NCBI RefSeq assembly: GCF_001625305.1
Contig: NW_017803965.1
Span: forward strand, 538,122 to 602,121
DNA length: 64,000 nucleotides
Source of the DNA: Branchiostoma belcheri
Taxonomy: Eukaryota > Chordata > Leptocardii > Amphioxiformes > Branchiostomatidae
Direction of reading: 5' to 3'
Shown here piece by piece: positions 12,601 through 27,600 of the stretch. The first letter of the stretch is position 1. The number at the start of each line of letters is the position of its first letter. The position numbers and the translations under genes are program-made. A model generated the notes under the pieces. It did no database searches. It was not told where the DNA came from and saw only the letters and a list, made by a program, of their open reading frames with translations.

Positions 12601-15600
12601 CTCAATAAAGTACGCTAAAAGTATTGTCACATCTACATTAAACAAAACATAATTCAATGAGATTAATCAATCAAAATTAATTTTTACATCAGTTGCGAAT
12701 GAAAGCGAAAAGCAACTGTTACAGTCTACCTCAAAATGGGGTATACAGGGTTTAATATTTTATGTTTTTATTAGCTTCGGTTTTGGCTGGCCAAAAGTAA
12801 TTACTTGGCCCAAATTTCCTATATGCTTGGAAGGGAAAAAGTTTGAAAGGTATCTGAATTCAAAGGAAGTCATTTGATTCGAAAAGACTTTGCTCAGTTA
12901 AATTTCTGGACATCTGGGTAAAGTTAAATACTTCCCCAGGCATTTTCTCAGCAAGAAACCTTTCTAACTTCTTCCTTACCAGGGAAATTTGGACTAAGTA
13001 ATTACCAGCCTGAAACTACAAAAGAACGGGAAATTGGGACTAAGGCCCAATTTACACGTGCATCGTTTATATGTGTTGAGCGTAAAACGACGCGAGCGCG
13101 CGCGCGATGCGGCACTGCGCGTTTTGGAGGTGCAACAAGAAAACCGCCGCGCGATGCTGTGCTTCTGTGGCGGAGGTTGTTTATACGATAAAAAAATCTG
13201 TCACACAAAATGCGCAGTGCCGCACCGCGCGCGCGCTCGCGTCGTTTTACGCTCAACACATATAAACGACTCACGTGTAAATCGGGCCTAAGTAATTACC
13301 AGCCTGAAACTACAAAAGAACTTACAGTATGATTAGATGGCAGAAAGCAATGAACTACTACTAGTATTTGATCTAACTATATTCTAAGGTTTGGTTCATG
13401 ATTTTGGATTGGTGCAAAACAACTATAATAACTTTAATCCCTTTGGTGGTTGTTATCAAGACAAAAGTTAGAAAAGCAAGGATATCCCATGGACTGTCGA
13501 TCACCACTCCACTCCATGTGCAGAAAGCACATCCTGGAAAGAACAGCTGTCTACATGCAAAGGGTCCCTATGGCTGGTGGGTGGATGACTTCATCCTCTA
13601 ACAATGAAACAATGCAAGAAGATGGCCAAGAAAAAGTACTGCTAAGCAGAAGAAAAGGTCACTGAAAAACATGTTTCTGGAAAAATCATCAGTGAAGCTA
13701 TGAACATATGACTCAAATGCTGACAAGTCATACTGATCACCACAGGTCAGCTACAGAAATTTCATATTTTTCCCTTGGTAACTCTGCCTTTGGTGTTGGT
13801 ATTTATTGGCCATCTGTGATAGCTGGCAAAGGCTGTCTGTGTGCCCATATAAAGTATCATTGGCAAAATGGAAAAGTCTGATATTGCATCCCTTAGGACA
13901 ACATCGGTAAAAAGGATCAAATCTTGCTGTTTATACATTAGTCATTTCTAAATTAGCGTGTTTGGTTATACATATTTGTTTTATGCATACCCACAGTTCC
14001 AAAAAATTCTAATAAATATGTGTACATAGTCTGTTGCCTTTTAACTTCTGCTCGTTTTTAAAGAGCCCAAGGCACATACATGTCATACATGCAACTTGGT
14101 ACTTGTAACATGTTCCCTGGACCAAAGTTAGAAGCATCAGTAAAGCTGCTATAATAATAGTGGGATGTTTTGTCTGAAAAAATAATCCTTACTGAAAAGA
14201 AACAAGGAAAGAGTCCCGAGAGGTAGCATTACTTCCACACAGGATGCTCCTGGGATCACACTTGTTCTATCTTATCAGACCAGGGGACTGTGAATGTGTG
14301 ATGCAGGAAGTTCAACGTCAAGAGATAAGTCCAGGCTGGAGGTCAATGTCTTAGCAAAACTTTCCATTCAGACACCATCATCCATTAATGGATCTAATAG
14401 TAAAACTCCTTGGGATGATCAACAGTTACTCAAACTTGTCAGGTTACAAAGTTACAAGTTAATTTGTACAAAATCATGGCTCAACTTTTGGCTGCACCAA
14501 TATCCAATCACTAATGAACAAGCCCTTGTATTGTATGAGCAATCCTACATTCTGTAATATCACATTATTATAGAGTGCAGTTTCACTGTTTGGGCCACTC
14601 TTAATTTGATAGACACCTCTGGTCAATGCTGGCTGTGACTCAATTTTATCTGCCACTGAGTGATTTTCCATGTCACCTTGGAAGCTAACGTTTAATAGAC
14701 CTGCAAGCAGAATTTTGTCTTGATAATGTTACTATTGTAACAGTTGCAAAATTGTTTTAGATCATACATTGTGGCACTAACATCTTCAATATTACACAAA
14801 TATACTGCACACAGTATATTTTGTTCAGTGCTTTTGCAAAAGCTTCTGTCATCAGGATAAGATCAACTTGTCAGACCATTGGGAAAACAGCTGTTCCTTC
14901 TTCTTCAGTTTCTGTCCATTGTTTCTTGTAAAAAGAAACACTTGACCGGGACTCTGTTGAAAGGAGACCTTTCAGCAATAGACAAATCATGGGACACATA
15001 TTCTAGCAATGCATGTTAGAGTACTTTTATAGACATACAACATGTATCAGTGTCAGTCATACATGTACATGCTTGTTTGGCCATACCTACTGCTCAATAT
15101 GGTGACAACAGCTAGCAACATGTCTCGTTTTCTTTCCTCCTTCAGATCTTTCATCTCAAAACTCTAAACAAACACCATGAACATGAAGAAAACAGAGGCC
15201 ATATACTCACCAAGAGAAACAGAAAGATGACAGGAAAATGTCCTTAGAAGGAGGTTTTTGAGAGTGACACTGCCACTGGTACCAACCTTGGGACAGATGC
15301 CCAGAGAACTGTCATCTGATCTGACTTTACCAGTGCCAGCATGTGGCCTTCTTCATAATGCAGACCATACCATACTCTTGACAGATTAGGGGTGTGCAAA
15401 GTGATAACTGACATGATTTCAAACATAAGAACCATTTTTACACTCTAGTATGTAATGATGATATGAATATTAATAGCTTTTTAAAAGAAAATTTATATAT
15501 TTTCGGCTACTTGTACAAAATTTGTCTGTTTAAAAAAATGTCTCCCCCACATTGTCAAAAGAATGTAATTACCTAAGACAGACTTTACTGCTCTGCTCAG

Positions 15601-18600
15601 TTTGATACTACCAAGGGAGGGGCCAGGGGTTATCCGTTGTACGTAGAAAACAGGTATACTAATAAGTAGATTTTAGTAGATAAGGATTTGAGAAGACCTA
15701 TCAAAAATTAAAACTTTTGAATGGGCTATGTTGCATGTTTTGTTTAAGTTTGAAGCTATGGCTGAACATTACAGTAGAGGGACAAAACATCCCCTCTCCT
15801 AGGAAGTAATGGACTTTCCCTTGTCAGGATAACACACAGGAAGAGAAGCAAAGGCAGCACCCTTCTTGGGGAGGCCATGGTTATTACACACCAGGTATGT
15901 GATTGGGTTTCTCAATACAAGACAACTGTTCTGTTCAGCTGGGGGTTTTTTATCTCTTCATACCGGCATACTACACCAAGAAAGATGTCCTGTTCGTTAA
16001 CCTTGTAGAGGCAAGTTTGTTTTTGTCAAGGAAAAGCTTGGAAATCACAGTCTATCTGTGCCCAAAATTTAAACACAAAGGAGTGTGTGCAACCTCAGAC
16101 AGGATGCGATATAATTGTTTCAAGACAGACAGAACTCAACCTCTGAGGTTGCCTACTTATTCCTTTGACCTGCCAACTCAACTACCATGGTGGTTACATT
16201 CATGAGTTGCACATTCCCAGGATCCTTTGCGCACAGGGTGGGGAAAGGTCGCGGTAAACCACGTGACTCATCCTCGGCTCTGGTCGGAAGAAGTCGGAAG
16301 TGTTCGCGAGCGCTCGGAAATTTCAAAAATGGCTGACACCACTGCCGGCGGCGGGAGGCACGTAGTTTTTCACGGCATTCGTACGGCGTTCGTACGGCAA
16401 AGCGGCATCAAATTTTTGCTCCATGACTATCGGTATGGGATAGAATAGGGTTGATTCAACATACTACGTGAAAATGTGACAAAAAGACAGACTAAATTGA
16501 AATTGAATGCTCCCAGCCTACTATCGGCCAGATAGCTTAGGGCACCTTCTTCCGACCAGAGCCGAGGATGAGTCACGTGGTTTACCGTGACCTTTCCCCA
16601 CCCTGTGTGCAAAGGATCCTGGGAATGTGCAACTCGTGAATGTAGGTCTTGGGTCCGTGAGAGCATGCGGCCCAGACCATCCAATTCCAAGGAGGTTAAA
16701 ATTCAACCTCCTTGGACCATCTATGTAACTGTAAGAATTAGGAGAGTAGATACAGAAAGACACTCCTGGTCCCTGGCCGGGGTTTGAACCCACGCCAAAC
16801 CCGGGCACCAGTGCACATGCCGACACTCTAACAATTTGGCTAAAAGGTCTAGAGTACCCTCCACTGTTACATATTCTAATTGTACTTAACGAATTGGCCT
16901 GTTACAATAGTTACCTTGTCCCCCGCGCTGAATGCGTCCGACGTACAGCTTGCCGCCATTGTTGAGTCCCTTGAAGCGGTCGTTACTGATGTCAAAGGTG
17001 CGCTGGTTCAGCAGGTACCCGTCCACCAGCATGCTGACCCTCTTCCCCACCCGAGTAATGTTGACCGTGTGGTACTGGTCGTCGGCATAGTCGTGTAGAT
17101 CGTTGTTCAGTTCCTCGTCACGACCGTCACCCAGGTCAAACCTCAACTGAATTCCACCTGTAGGAAACAGATAAAAAGTCAAAATCCCTCCTGCTATAAA
17201 AAATTGCAACATGATGTAATCCAAGACCAGTTACCATAATGACAGACATCTGGTTCAGGTCATTGACCTTATTGGTTTGGAGAAGTCAAGAAGAAGAGGA
17301 AACAGAGGCAAACAATATGTTATAAGGGACTAATAAAATCTGGTCTAATTGTGGACAGGTGGTCACTAAAGACAGAAAAAATTGTCTCGGGCCACCAAAG
17401 AGTGGTTACATTAGCCAGTTGGTCCACATGTAGGGGTGGTCTCTTGTACAGGTTTGATTGTATTCAAGATTACAAAAAATGTACTTCGGAAGTTCTTTGC
17501 CTTTTTCTTTTGTTGCTAAATTTTATCATCCATTCATCTAATGCATTCATCAAGACCCAGGTCTGACTTGTAGTAAAAGATGTACAATGTACAAACTGAT
17601 CATATTTTTGATAAACAGAAAAAAGTGCCCATCTGCTTGGAGACAATTTCATTCATTTTCATTCATATTAGTTTTCCGTCCGTCCTTCCTTCCCTCCTTT
17701 CTTCACTCATCCATTTACCATCACTCACTCACTCACTCACTCACTAACTCACTCACTCAATAAATCACTCACATCTCACTCACTCACTTTCTCACATCTC
17801 AATCAATCAATCAATCAATCAATCATCCATTTGACATGAGTGCAGTGCGTACCGCTGTCCTTGATCCGTAGAGTCATGTAGTTGCCAGTCTCCGACTCCA
17901 CGTGCATCAGGATGCCCTGTTTGTGCTCCGTGATGAAACCGACGGTGATGTTGTCCTTCACGGAATCACGGAATTCTACCGGGAATGTGTACTCAAGGTA
18001 GCTGGCCGATTCCATTCGTGCTCCAATTTCTATGACGATAAAGAGGACACATTATAGAATGTAACTTCAAAAAAGGGAAGAGCTATTGGTGTACCAAAAT
18101 TAAAACATTAGAACATCAGAAAAATTGGGGAGGGGGGAGAGACACGATTGACAGAAAATATTGAAGTCTTGGTATAAAAGAAGTTCGGATGATTTTTCAA
18201 TGATATCATTGAAACATAGTCATAAGCATTAGGATCAAACAAGTTTTCTAAATGAATGGTCAATAGCATATGGCTCAAACAAATAAATCAAGAAAGATTG
18301 ATAGACAGGTCCAGATTTGACAGATAGTGTACCATGATGAATATGGAGGAATGGAGAATGAGATGGAGGAACCAAGATTTGAAGGAGCTTGCCAGAAAAG
18401 TCTTGAAGATCTTCATCGATGACAGGCACAGTGATCTCTAGGAGGGAGAAGCATTGATTGGGAAAGAAGGGAACAAACGGGAGACTGGTCAAAGAAATGG
18501 TTTGAAAGAAGAAATGAGAGAGAAGGGTAGCAATCAAAAGATACGGTGTTGTTTTTTGTTGTAAGAAGAGGGTACTAAGTGTACTTGTACCTTATTGTAG

Positions 18601-21600
18601 GTCATGCGATATACATGTACAGAGCAATGAACAGAAGCATACAACAGATTGCATAGAAACTTTAAAGCAACACAAATCATCATTATCAATTTTATCTGCA
18701 CAAAGTCCTACTTTATTAGATACTATTAAGTTTAAAATAAAGCTTGTCTTATACTATGTTATAGAAATCAATACCATGATCACTTTTTATAGATCAAAAT
18801 TACTAGAAAAAAATCATGATTTTTTTCTAGTGTAGCGGAGCAAAATTCGGATGGTACTCAGGCTAAGAATGTGCCTGCATTCCATATCAACTGCTCGCAC
18901 ACATCATTGCCATAATGTGTTGAAGATCATCACTCACCATTTGAACATGTAGGCCCCTCGTGTGGTGTGAGAGTACAGTTGCACTCATAGAATCCCCAGC
19001 CCTCGATACAGGTGGCGTTGTTCTGACAGGGGTTCACGGGCTCGCACAGTCGGACCATTCCGGGCTCCACACCCCAGGCAGGTATGGCAGCGCTGTACAG
19101 GTCCTGATGTACGCCGTTCACGCTTAGATCACGTATCACACCGATGAAACCGTTTCTACCCTCTGTGTCTGAGCCTGAAAACGACAATTGTATGTATCAC
19201 TTTTCATTTGGTATACCCATGTATACGTACTAACTAAAATGATGATGATACAACTGACAACCCAATCCAACTACATTTATGTAGGCATTTGCTTTGTATC
19301 GGCTTATGAAATCTCAACCTGAAAGCTTATTTGCATCATCATTCAGCCAAACTAGGTGCTCTAGGGAGACATTGTCTGAAGTTATACATTTTAACGACAT
19401 TTACTTTTTTCACTTGAAGTTCATCTTATTAAAAAATTCCCCTCTTAACACAAGTATGTAATATAGAAAGGAACATTTGCAAAGCAAATTAATACATAAT
19501 GTTTACCTTCGCATATGGTCTGCTCTGTTAATTCTTACTCAAACGCATTCATACATATATGGTGACAGGAGTCTAAATCCCTCCTGCTATAAAATTGCAA
19601 CATGATGTAACCCAACACTAGTTACCATGGTAACAGATGTCTGGTTCAGGTCATGGACCTTATTTGTTTGAAGAAGAGGAAGAAGAAACAGAGCAAAAAC
19701 AACATGTTTTCTTTCTGCGAAGGTAAAATAAATATAATATGATATAATAAAAGGACATTTTCAAAGATCATACTTGTACCTACCAACAAAGAGTTGACTG
19801 TTGAGATTCAGGGACTCGTGTGCGTCCATCACTTCTGCTTCGGTCGCCTCGGCAAGGCTCGGATCCTGGAATCGTTGTTTGTCCACCACGATACGAGCCT
19901 CCTTCACGTTTCGCTCGGCACAGATGCTGTGGAAGCGGTTGTCGTTGAGGTCATAGGTCATTGTCTTCACCACTTCTTTCCGACCGTTACCCACATCGTA
20001 TGACAAGGAAACTTGTCGGGGGGCTGCCAGAAAAACAAGGAATGATTTTTAACAGGATAGCAAAGCACATTAATCCTACTTCATCCTAAGAGTCATTAAT
20101 GATATTCTTTGCTTGGTAATGACTTCATTGGAGAAATTTTACCTGAAATATAAACTGAAATATACTTCAACTTCTTGGTTGTGATTTGAATTAAAAGGAA
20201 AATTTGGATTCTAAGTGACCTTTTTGTGTACAAATAAATGATTGTCTTTGATCAGACTTTGCCATAGCTAATTAGCAACAGTCGAGCGGCATGGAAGGCA
20301 GGCCCCAGGACCATTCCTGGCCTGCTTTCACCTCATGCGGACACAAAAATCTGGTGGAATAAACCCATTGCAAGGATAGAAAGTAAGTAGCGTCTACTCA
20401 CACAACATCTCCACCTTGAAGAAGTCACGTGCCCCCCTGTTGTGGACAAACACGCCCTGCGCCGCCCGCGTGATGAACTGGAAGCAGATGTCTCCAGAGC
20501 GTTTCGCTTGGAATGTTGGGAAGCGTAGGTGGGCCTCGGCAGCCTTGAAGGTTGCCGAGTTGTTGAACAAGACTGTAGAAAGATGTAGATCGAGAATAAA
20601 TTAGACAAGTAAAACTATATCAGAAGTAGCTATCAGTATGATTCCAGCAGTTGAGGCAAACTGGCTGGTTTCTCCATGATTTCTCATTAGTCATCATCAA
20701 TAATCAACACGATTGAAAATGACAAACATGGTCGCCATGGGCAGGTATCGGGCCTTGAGCAGACCCAACTCACAGCAGTCGCAGTGGCGTCGGTCAGGTC
20801 AAGACGGGTGGCTTAATGCTTGTGTCAATGGGAAAAATTTTGGGGACCAAGAAAAAGTGGTCTTAATCACCAGGTGGCCAGTTTGAAGAGATTGTCACCT
20901 TGGCAGGTTTGACTGTACTTATTGAAATTTTAGAAAAGTTCCAAGAGTAAGTCTTACTGTCTCCATAGCACTCCAGTGGTCCCAGTGTGTGGAAGCCGCT
21001 GCCAGGATTGGTGTCACCGAAGCGCAGCTGAGTGACAGGCAGGTACGGCATCTGGGTCAGGTAACCCTCATCTATACCCCTGAAATGCAAATTCGACGAT
21101 TGTGTCAGTTGTCCTGTGAAAGACTCAATTTTTCAAAACTGAGCAGGTGGATGGCTTTAGGTGCTCACAAAATGATAAGTTTATTTGTGCAACAACATTT
21201 TTCGAGAATTTACTAATACTGTAAATCACTGTATCATCGCAGTACTTTTTAATATATTCCCGGTTTTCGTGTTCACTTTTGTACCGCGAATTTATCATTA
21301 CCATGAACAAATAATTTTTCAATTTTCTTTTTTCTGCATGCACCTGCCACCACTGCAAATATATAGTTCCGCAAACATATTCATTTTTCTCAGACTGCAA
21401 AATTTTGCTACCACAATTACATTAATAAACAAGTACTGAGAACTCTCGAATCTACTGACCTAACTGACTCGAAGCCAGCAGTGCCGTCACAGTTGCAGTA
21501 TTTGGCAGGATCTCGACAAGTCCCGTCCAGACCACAGGCACATTTCTGGGTACCTGGACCAGCGTCTCCCCAGTACACCATCTTGTCATTAGTGCGGCCA

Positions 21601-24600
21601 ACCCACCAACCGAACGGTTGTCCATCTAAATAATATCAAACATAATGGTTAATATTGTTAGAAATAGTAGAACCAGAAAAATCTTTTTCTCGTTCTAATA
21701 ACAAATTTACCAGAGAATTGAAAGCGTAAAGTATTAAAATGTATGATTGAGCCAATACAATAGCCACAGCAGCACTGCTAAAATTGCAAAGGCAAGGCAT
21801 TGGTACAGTTATGCCTCCTAATGATCAACATTATATTGCAGCTCAGGGCTACAATGTGGTTGTAACTCATAATGGCCTGATGCAAATGTCTCTGTTTTAC
21901 ATTTCAGTGGCATGTACAAACAGCTATTGAGTGATGTTGGGTAATGATTGAGGTGTGAAAATATTCAGTCTATTTTCCAAAACATTTTTAGGTAACTAAT
22001 ATGACTGTGCCCTGCTAGAATTAGGTACTACTAATATGACTGTACCAATTTAATTTCTTGGTTAACGGATTTTTCTAGAAAAATAATGCAGCGGGCGGGT
22101 GAAAAAAAATAAAAATAAAAACAGGCCTAGGGATCGTATTATGGCCCAAAATGGTACGATAGGAGCCATGAACTCAACACACCAGGCTGGTTCAAAATTT
22201 AAACAATGAATTTTGAACTTTTAATGATACCATTGCAGTGAAAGATAGAATAACTGTAACAACTAGGATGAAAAGGACTGTTTTCAACTGTTCAGGGCAA
22301 AATATGAGCATTTTGCAGTTGATTCTGGATTTTTATTTTTATTTGCAAATCAGAAAAAAATGAAGCGGCGAATCCGTTAACCAAGAAATTAAATTGGTGT
22401 GGCCTTATGCTAGAAAGGCAGAAATTGTAGAAAACATAGAAAACACTTACTTGGAGAATTGAGCAGACGTGAGTTTGTACACTCATATCTAATACGTTGT
22501 TGGCAACGTTCAGATCTCATCATGAGGGGCAGAACTTGTGGCAGGGATCCCTGGTACTTGATGTCTTTGCTGTACGTCCCTGCCCCTGCGAACCCTCTGA
22601 CTTGTGTTCTCGCCATGGAGTCATGTGTGATGACGGTTTCTACGGTGTGTACTATGAAAGATGAATTGTTAGCAACTTACTCTTAAATTTTTCCTCTATG
22701 GTGAAGTCATTTTACAGAAGACAAGTGGTCGGTTATTCTAATAAATGACCAATTTTTCCTTATTCACCACTTATGATGTTACATATACGGCCTGATAACC
22801 AATGGGAAATGGAGGCTTCTCATTGGTTGACGTCACTCGGCTATATGATAATATAATATAATTATGTTAGAGGTAAAAAAAAAAGTTATTTCCTTACAGT
22901 CAATGGTGGCACACTGCACTGGGAAGGGAGCCAGGGGACCGCTGCCATCGGGGTCAATGAACTTTGTGCCACTCGCGACACCCTCTCCAAACGGATTGTA
23001 GTTCGCACAGGAGTCCTCATACTTTGCTGTAAACACGACATGGTGAGCACAATTATTGTCTAGTATACATGTATATGAATGGTTTATTTCAACACTGTCA
23101 CAAACATAAATGTAGCAGCCAAACATAAATAACCCCACACATTCTTAATTTTTGTTTAATTTTCCTTGTTTACTACTCTTCATTACTACTTTTCATTATT
23201 GTAGATAGTATTGTATCGTATTGTATTTTATTGTTTTGTTTCATTTACCCGTTATCTAGTAAGTTATTTCTTATTTATCCGATTTGTTTGAATTGTTAAT
23301 TAAGTTATGAAGGGAGGCCTCCTCATAAGCATTTTATGCTTCCGGCCTCCCTGCACTGTTACATTTCATTTATATTTTCTTGTATCTGTATTGTTACATT
23401 TTGTTTTAAAGTGCGAATAAAAACTGAAAAAAAAACTGAACATTGTACTTGGGCCTGGGAAAAAATGCTGTGTTTCTACTTTCCCTGAACAACCCTAGCA
23501 AAAACTCGCTGACCCTAGCCTAGGCCTTGAGACATCATTGGATCATTTTAGCCTATCTACCAACCCTAGTTTTGTCAGGACTGACCTTTAATTTTCCTAG
23601 GCCCCACCTTTTCTGTTGGTTTCTTAATTCAATTTTGTATACATAGAGTTGATATGAATCATTAAATGTTGGTTAGACTATGTCTTAAAAATCCTTGGAT
23701 GTCTTTGACCAGTATAAATTATGAATCTTTGAACTGAACTTGAGTCACAAAGTATTCATAGAAACTTTCCAGTTATTTCTTTCATGGATTGAAATAAATG
23801 CGCAGATGTACAGACGCATAACAAAATGTTAGTGGAGAAGTTGTGCACTACCTGAAGTGATAAAACTGCAGTACTTACTCATGTGACAGGTGGCGCCATT
23901 GTACCCTGTTGGTTGACAGTTACAGGTGAAGGTGTACCAGTCCTGCTCACAAGTGGCACCGTGCTCACATGGATTAGGTGTGCATCTGAAAACATGGAAC
24001 TTTCATTACTAGTATATATATCTATCTCAGTTACATACCTTTTCCTACTTTCCCCTGTACTATGTAGCTACCATAATACAAACTTACTGAGGGAGGTTTC
24101 GGAGTATCAATTCTGTATAGATCTTTATGCAGTGCTTGCTATAATGTGAATGTTTTGCATATGATTATCCTATGATTTAACAAAATTATAGTTGCTTACA
24201 GTACAGAAGGACAAATGTGATGACTAAAAGAGAGACTACGACAAAAATTGAATTAGACACACAACACACTTATTGAAAAGAGTAGGGGAACCTTCCCGGT
24301 GTGAGTGGTTTGAACCTTACACTTTTTTTTACAGTCCTATGGATAAGTATGGTTGCACCTGGGTCATATACATGAGATCACCTGGATTAGCGATCCAGAC
24401 CCTTGCGATTCAGCCCCACCAATTGTAAGCTCCTCACAATTCAGCCCTTGGCTGCAAGGAGAGAGTAGCTGGCCCACCCAATAAATAACAACTGCTACAG
24501 AACAGAGACAGACAGAGCTTGTTTACCTGTCTACAAGGCCACAGTAGTTGAACTGAATGCCCGTCTTGACAGCGTTTGGCAGACGATTATCTTCCAGACG

Positions 24601-27600
24601 CTGCAAGTCGATGTTCTGTCCGTCTATCACGATCCGCCGCATGCAACCTTGGAAGGGTTTGAGCTCCCCTCTGATTGGGCAACCCTCTTGAGAAATGGCC
24701 GAAGGAGGACAACCTGGCGGAAGAGTTTTTATATTTTGTTATATATTATATTATATTTATATTTAAGTTTTATATTCCTTAGTCACATAATGGCCATGTT
24801 TACACAAAAACAAGGTTTGGAAGGCAAACAAACAAGAAGGGCATCCCCCAGGATCATTTACTCAATGGAGCCTGTATTTGCATATTAATGATTCATTTGC
24901 ATATTTGTGACTAGGTAATTACGGCACTAATTAAGGTGCGCTTGCCTTCCAAGCTTTGCTTTGATCCAAGATTGCGCAATATGCTGAATATAGTGTGAAT
25001 AGACGGTCTATTGTGTGCAAAATGAACTGAATGATAGGATTTTTTTGTTGGCTCCGAAGAACTAACCAGAACTTGATTTCCATTAACCTAATTGACACAA
25101 CAGAGCGTACTAACCTCCCAGGTAGTACTTATCCCCAGTGGACAGTTGGAGCACGGTGTTGGTGTTGATGGTTCTGTTGTAGTCATAGGTCACAATGACC
25201 GAGTTCTCGGTCGCGTTCACGACCACACTGTGCCATCGCCCATCGTTCTGGTACTCATCTATATAGAACAGAGGCAGACAGGTATTTGTTATGCTCGACA
25301 TGAGTGTGCTAAATTATTAAATTATCAAGCCTAATGTCCATAACTGTTCAGAGTCTTAAAGGCTTACCAGAGAGTATAGGAACGACGCGCTCCACGTTGT
25401 TGACCATCCGGACAATCGTCACATTCAGTCGTCCATCAGCAAGACGCACCAAGATAGATCCCGTGCCTTGGTTGATCTGTGTGTACGCCATCATGCTCTC
25501 CCGGTTGAATGTTCGGAACTCGAACCCAAAAGCGATGCTGTTTCTTGCACTGTTACAATACAAAGAAGTCTAAGTTTTTCTGTCTGCAATGGCTGATCAT
25601 TATACTCACATTTATTTTTTCATTGAATTTTCAGACAGCTAGGGAGCCCCATCTAATTCTGTCAAAATGTTTTTCAAGGGGGCCCAAACTATTGAGTAGA
25701 CAGATTTTTTACAAAAGTAAGCATAAGAAATACTACAGAATGTACAGAAAACAGAGGGAGTGTCTTTTTAGCAAATGACCACAAATGATCACTCTGGGGC
25801 TGTCCTCGTCGCAGGAATCTAAAATTTTTGCTTTGATCATGTCCAGATTGTGCTCAAATTCAGGATTTAAATAGATTCAGTCTGGATATAACTAAAGCAA
25901 AAAATTTAAGATTTGTATGGCAAGGACAGCCTCAGGGTGGTCATTTGTGGTCAATCGCTAAAAAGACAGGAATACAGAAACTATCATGCATTAACAAGAA
26001 AGAATTTTTTTACAATTTCTGACTCTAACTTTGAGCAACATGAGTGTTTGTATATCTTAGACAATGTTTTTGGACACTACTAAGCTAGTATGTCAAGAGT
26101 TCCCTGACTATGAACTTCTAAGCCATAATTGTACTTGTAGTACAGCTAAGCAGTACCTTGCCCCTGGTAGGCGCATGTAGCTCTCGGGTGAGGGGATGGT
26201 GAGGGATTTTTGAGTGGTTCCCTGGCAGCTGTACGACACAGAACCCACGCTGGAGAAAGCGTCGACTTGTCGTTGTGTTCTCTCAATCATGTTGATTCCG
26301 TTGAAGAAAACGTTCTGCAAGCAGCCCTGGAAGTTGTAGCGCACGATCACACCCGGAAACAGGAAGTCCACACCTCCAACAGTGATCTAAAGGAAAAAGC
26401 AGATTATTCTGTTAAAATTGGAAAAAAACAACTACTGAAATGATCTTCTTGTACTTCAATGTACATGTATATGAAGCTCCTCATGTTAAGTGTTAGGTGT
26501 CATCAAGGTGTCATTATTAAATAACATTGAAGATGATAACATTTTATCCAGCGTAGATGTTAGATGAAGATTCTTATCATCTAAAAACTGACTCTTTTTG
26601 ACATCATGAAAGCAACATCAACATTAAAATCTGCTTAGAAATGTATTCACACCAATTTGTTTAGATTCAATATGTTTGGTGGACTTTAAAGCACCTTATC
26701 TCACATGAGCATTAGTAGAGTTGATGAAAGTATCTCCCGAAGAAATGAAAAAATTTAAAAACAAACCTGTCGATCCAAATCCAGACGTTCAAAGTCTCCG
26801 TTTGTCCTGAACTTGACAAAGAACCTGTCCACCTTTAGACTGACATCTCTCCTGTTCCGGGCGATCTCGATGGAATGCCACTGATCGTCGTCTAACAACG
26901 ACCCAGCAGTGACCTCCGTGTAACCTTCCACAGACCGGCTCGTACCTGACAAAACCAACCAGAAATTTCTTTTCAGTATGAAAAAAATCAACATAATAGG
27001 ATAATCACATGCATTTATCAAAGAGTGATATGCCAGTCTAAACTTAGAGATATTTCCAGATGTTCTTCTGTATCTGTATCAGCTGGTATAACTGCCCTTC
27101 GGCGTAACACACCAGCTCCACATGCATGCGGCGCAGCGGCAGAAGCCTAACCCTTTAACATCTAACTCTAAGCATTGTTAGCTATCTAATGATAATGCCC
27201 CTACTGTATTTGGTGACAGCAAGTTCTTTAGTAAGAGTTGTGGTAAAATGAACTTCTATCTTCATAAGATATGAAAAATGTGTGTTGGACACATTCTTAT
27301 AAAAACTCAATTTTTGGGATCATAAATGAGAATATCCAACACAAGTTTGTGTGCACATACCAAGATTCATACGAAGCCAGATCTTTCCCCAGATCAGTTC
27401 AAGTGAGATGAAGTCGTTCTGAGATCCGTGGCCGTAAAGCAGCATCCCGTGAGGCTCTTTTGTTTTAAAACGCATCTTGATCGAGTCCTGGTAGGTCGCT
27501 ACACGGTCTTCCTCACGCGAGATTTCGTAGCGGAGGTAGCCATCCCCTCCAAAAGTGGCAGAGTGTGCTCCTGAAATGTTGAAGATGGAGAGAGTTCAGA

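Noticed and set aside
16730-16852. Functional tRNA gene on the minus strand
   Set aside because: A- and B-box-like motifs are present but no cloverleaf with a paired acceptor stem and anticodon arm can be drawn; it fits a SINE head.
17722-17824. CRISPR-like short repeats
   Set aside because: They are simple 4-bp microsatellite runs without spacers, in a eukaryotic intron.
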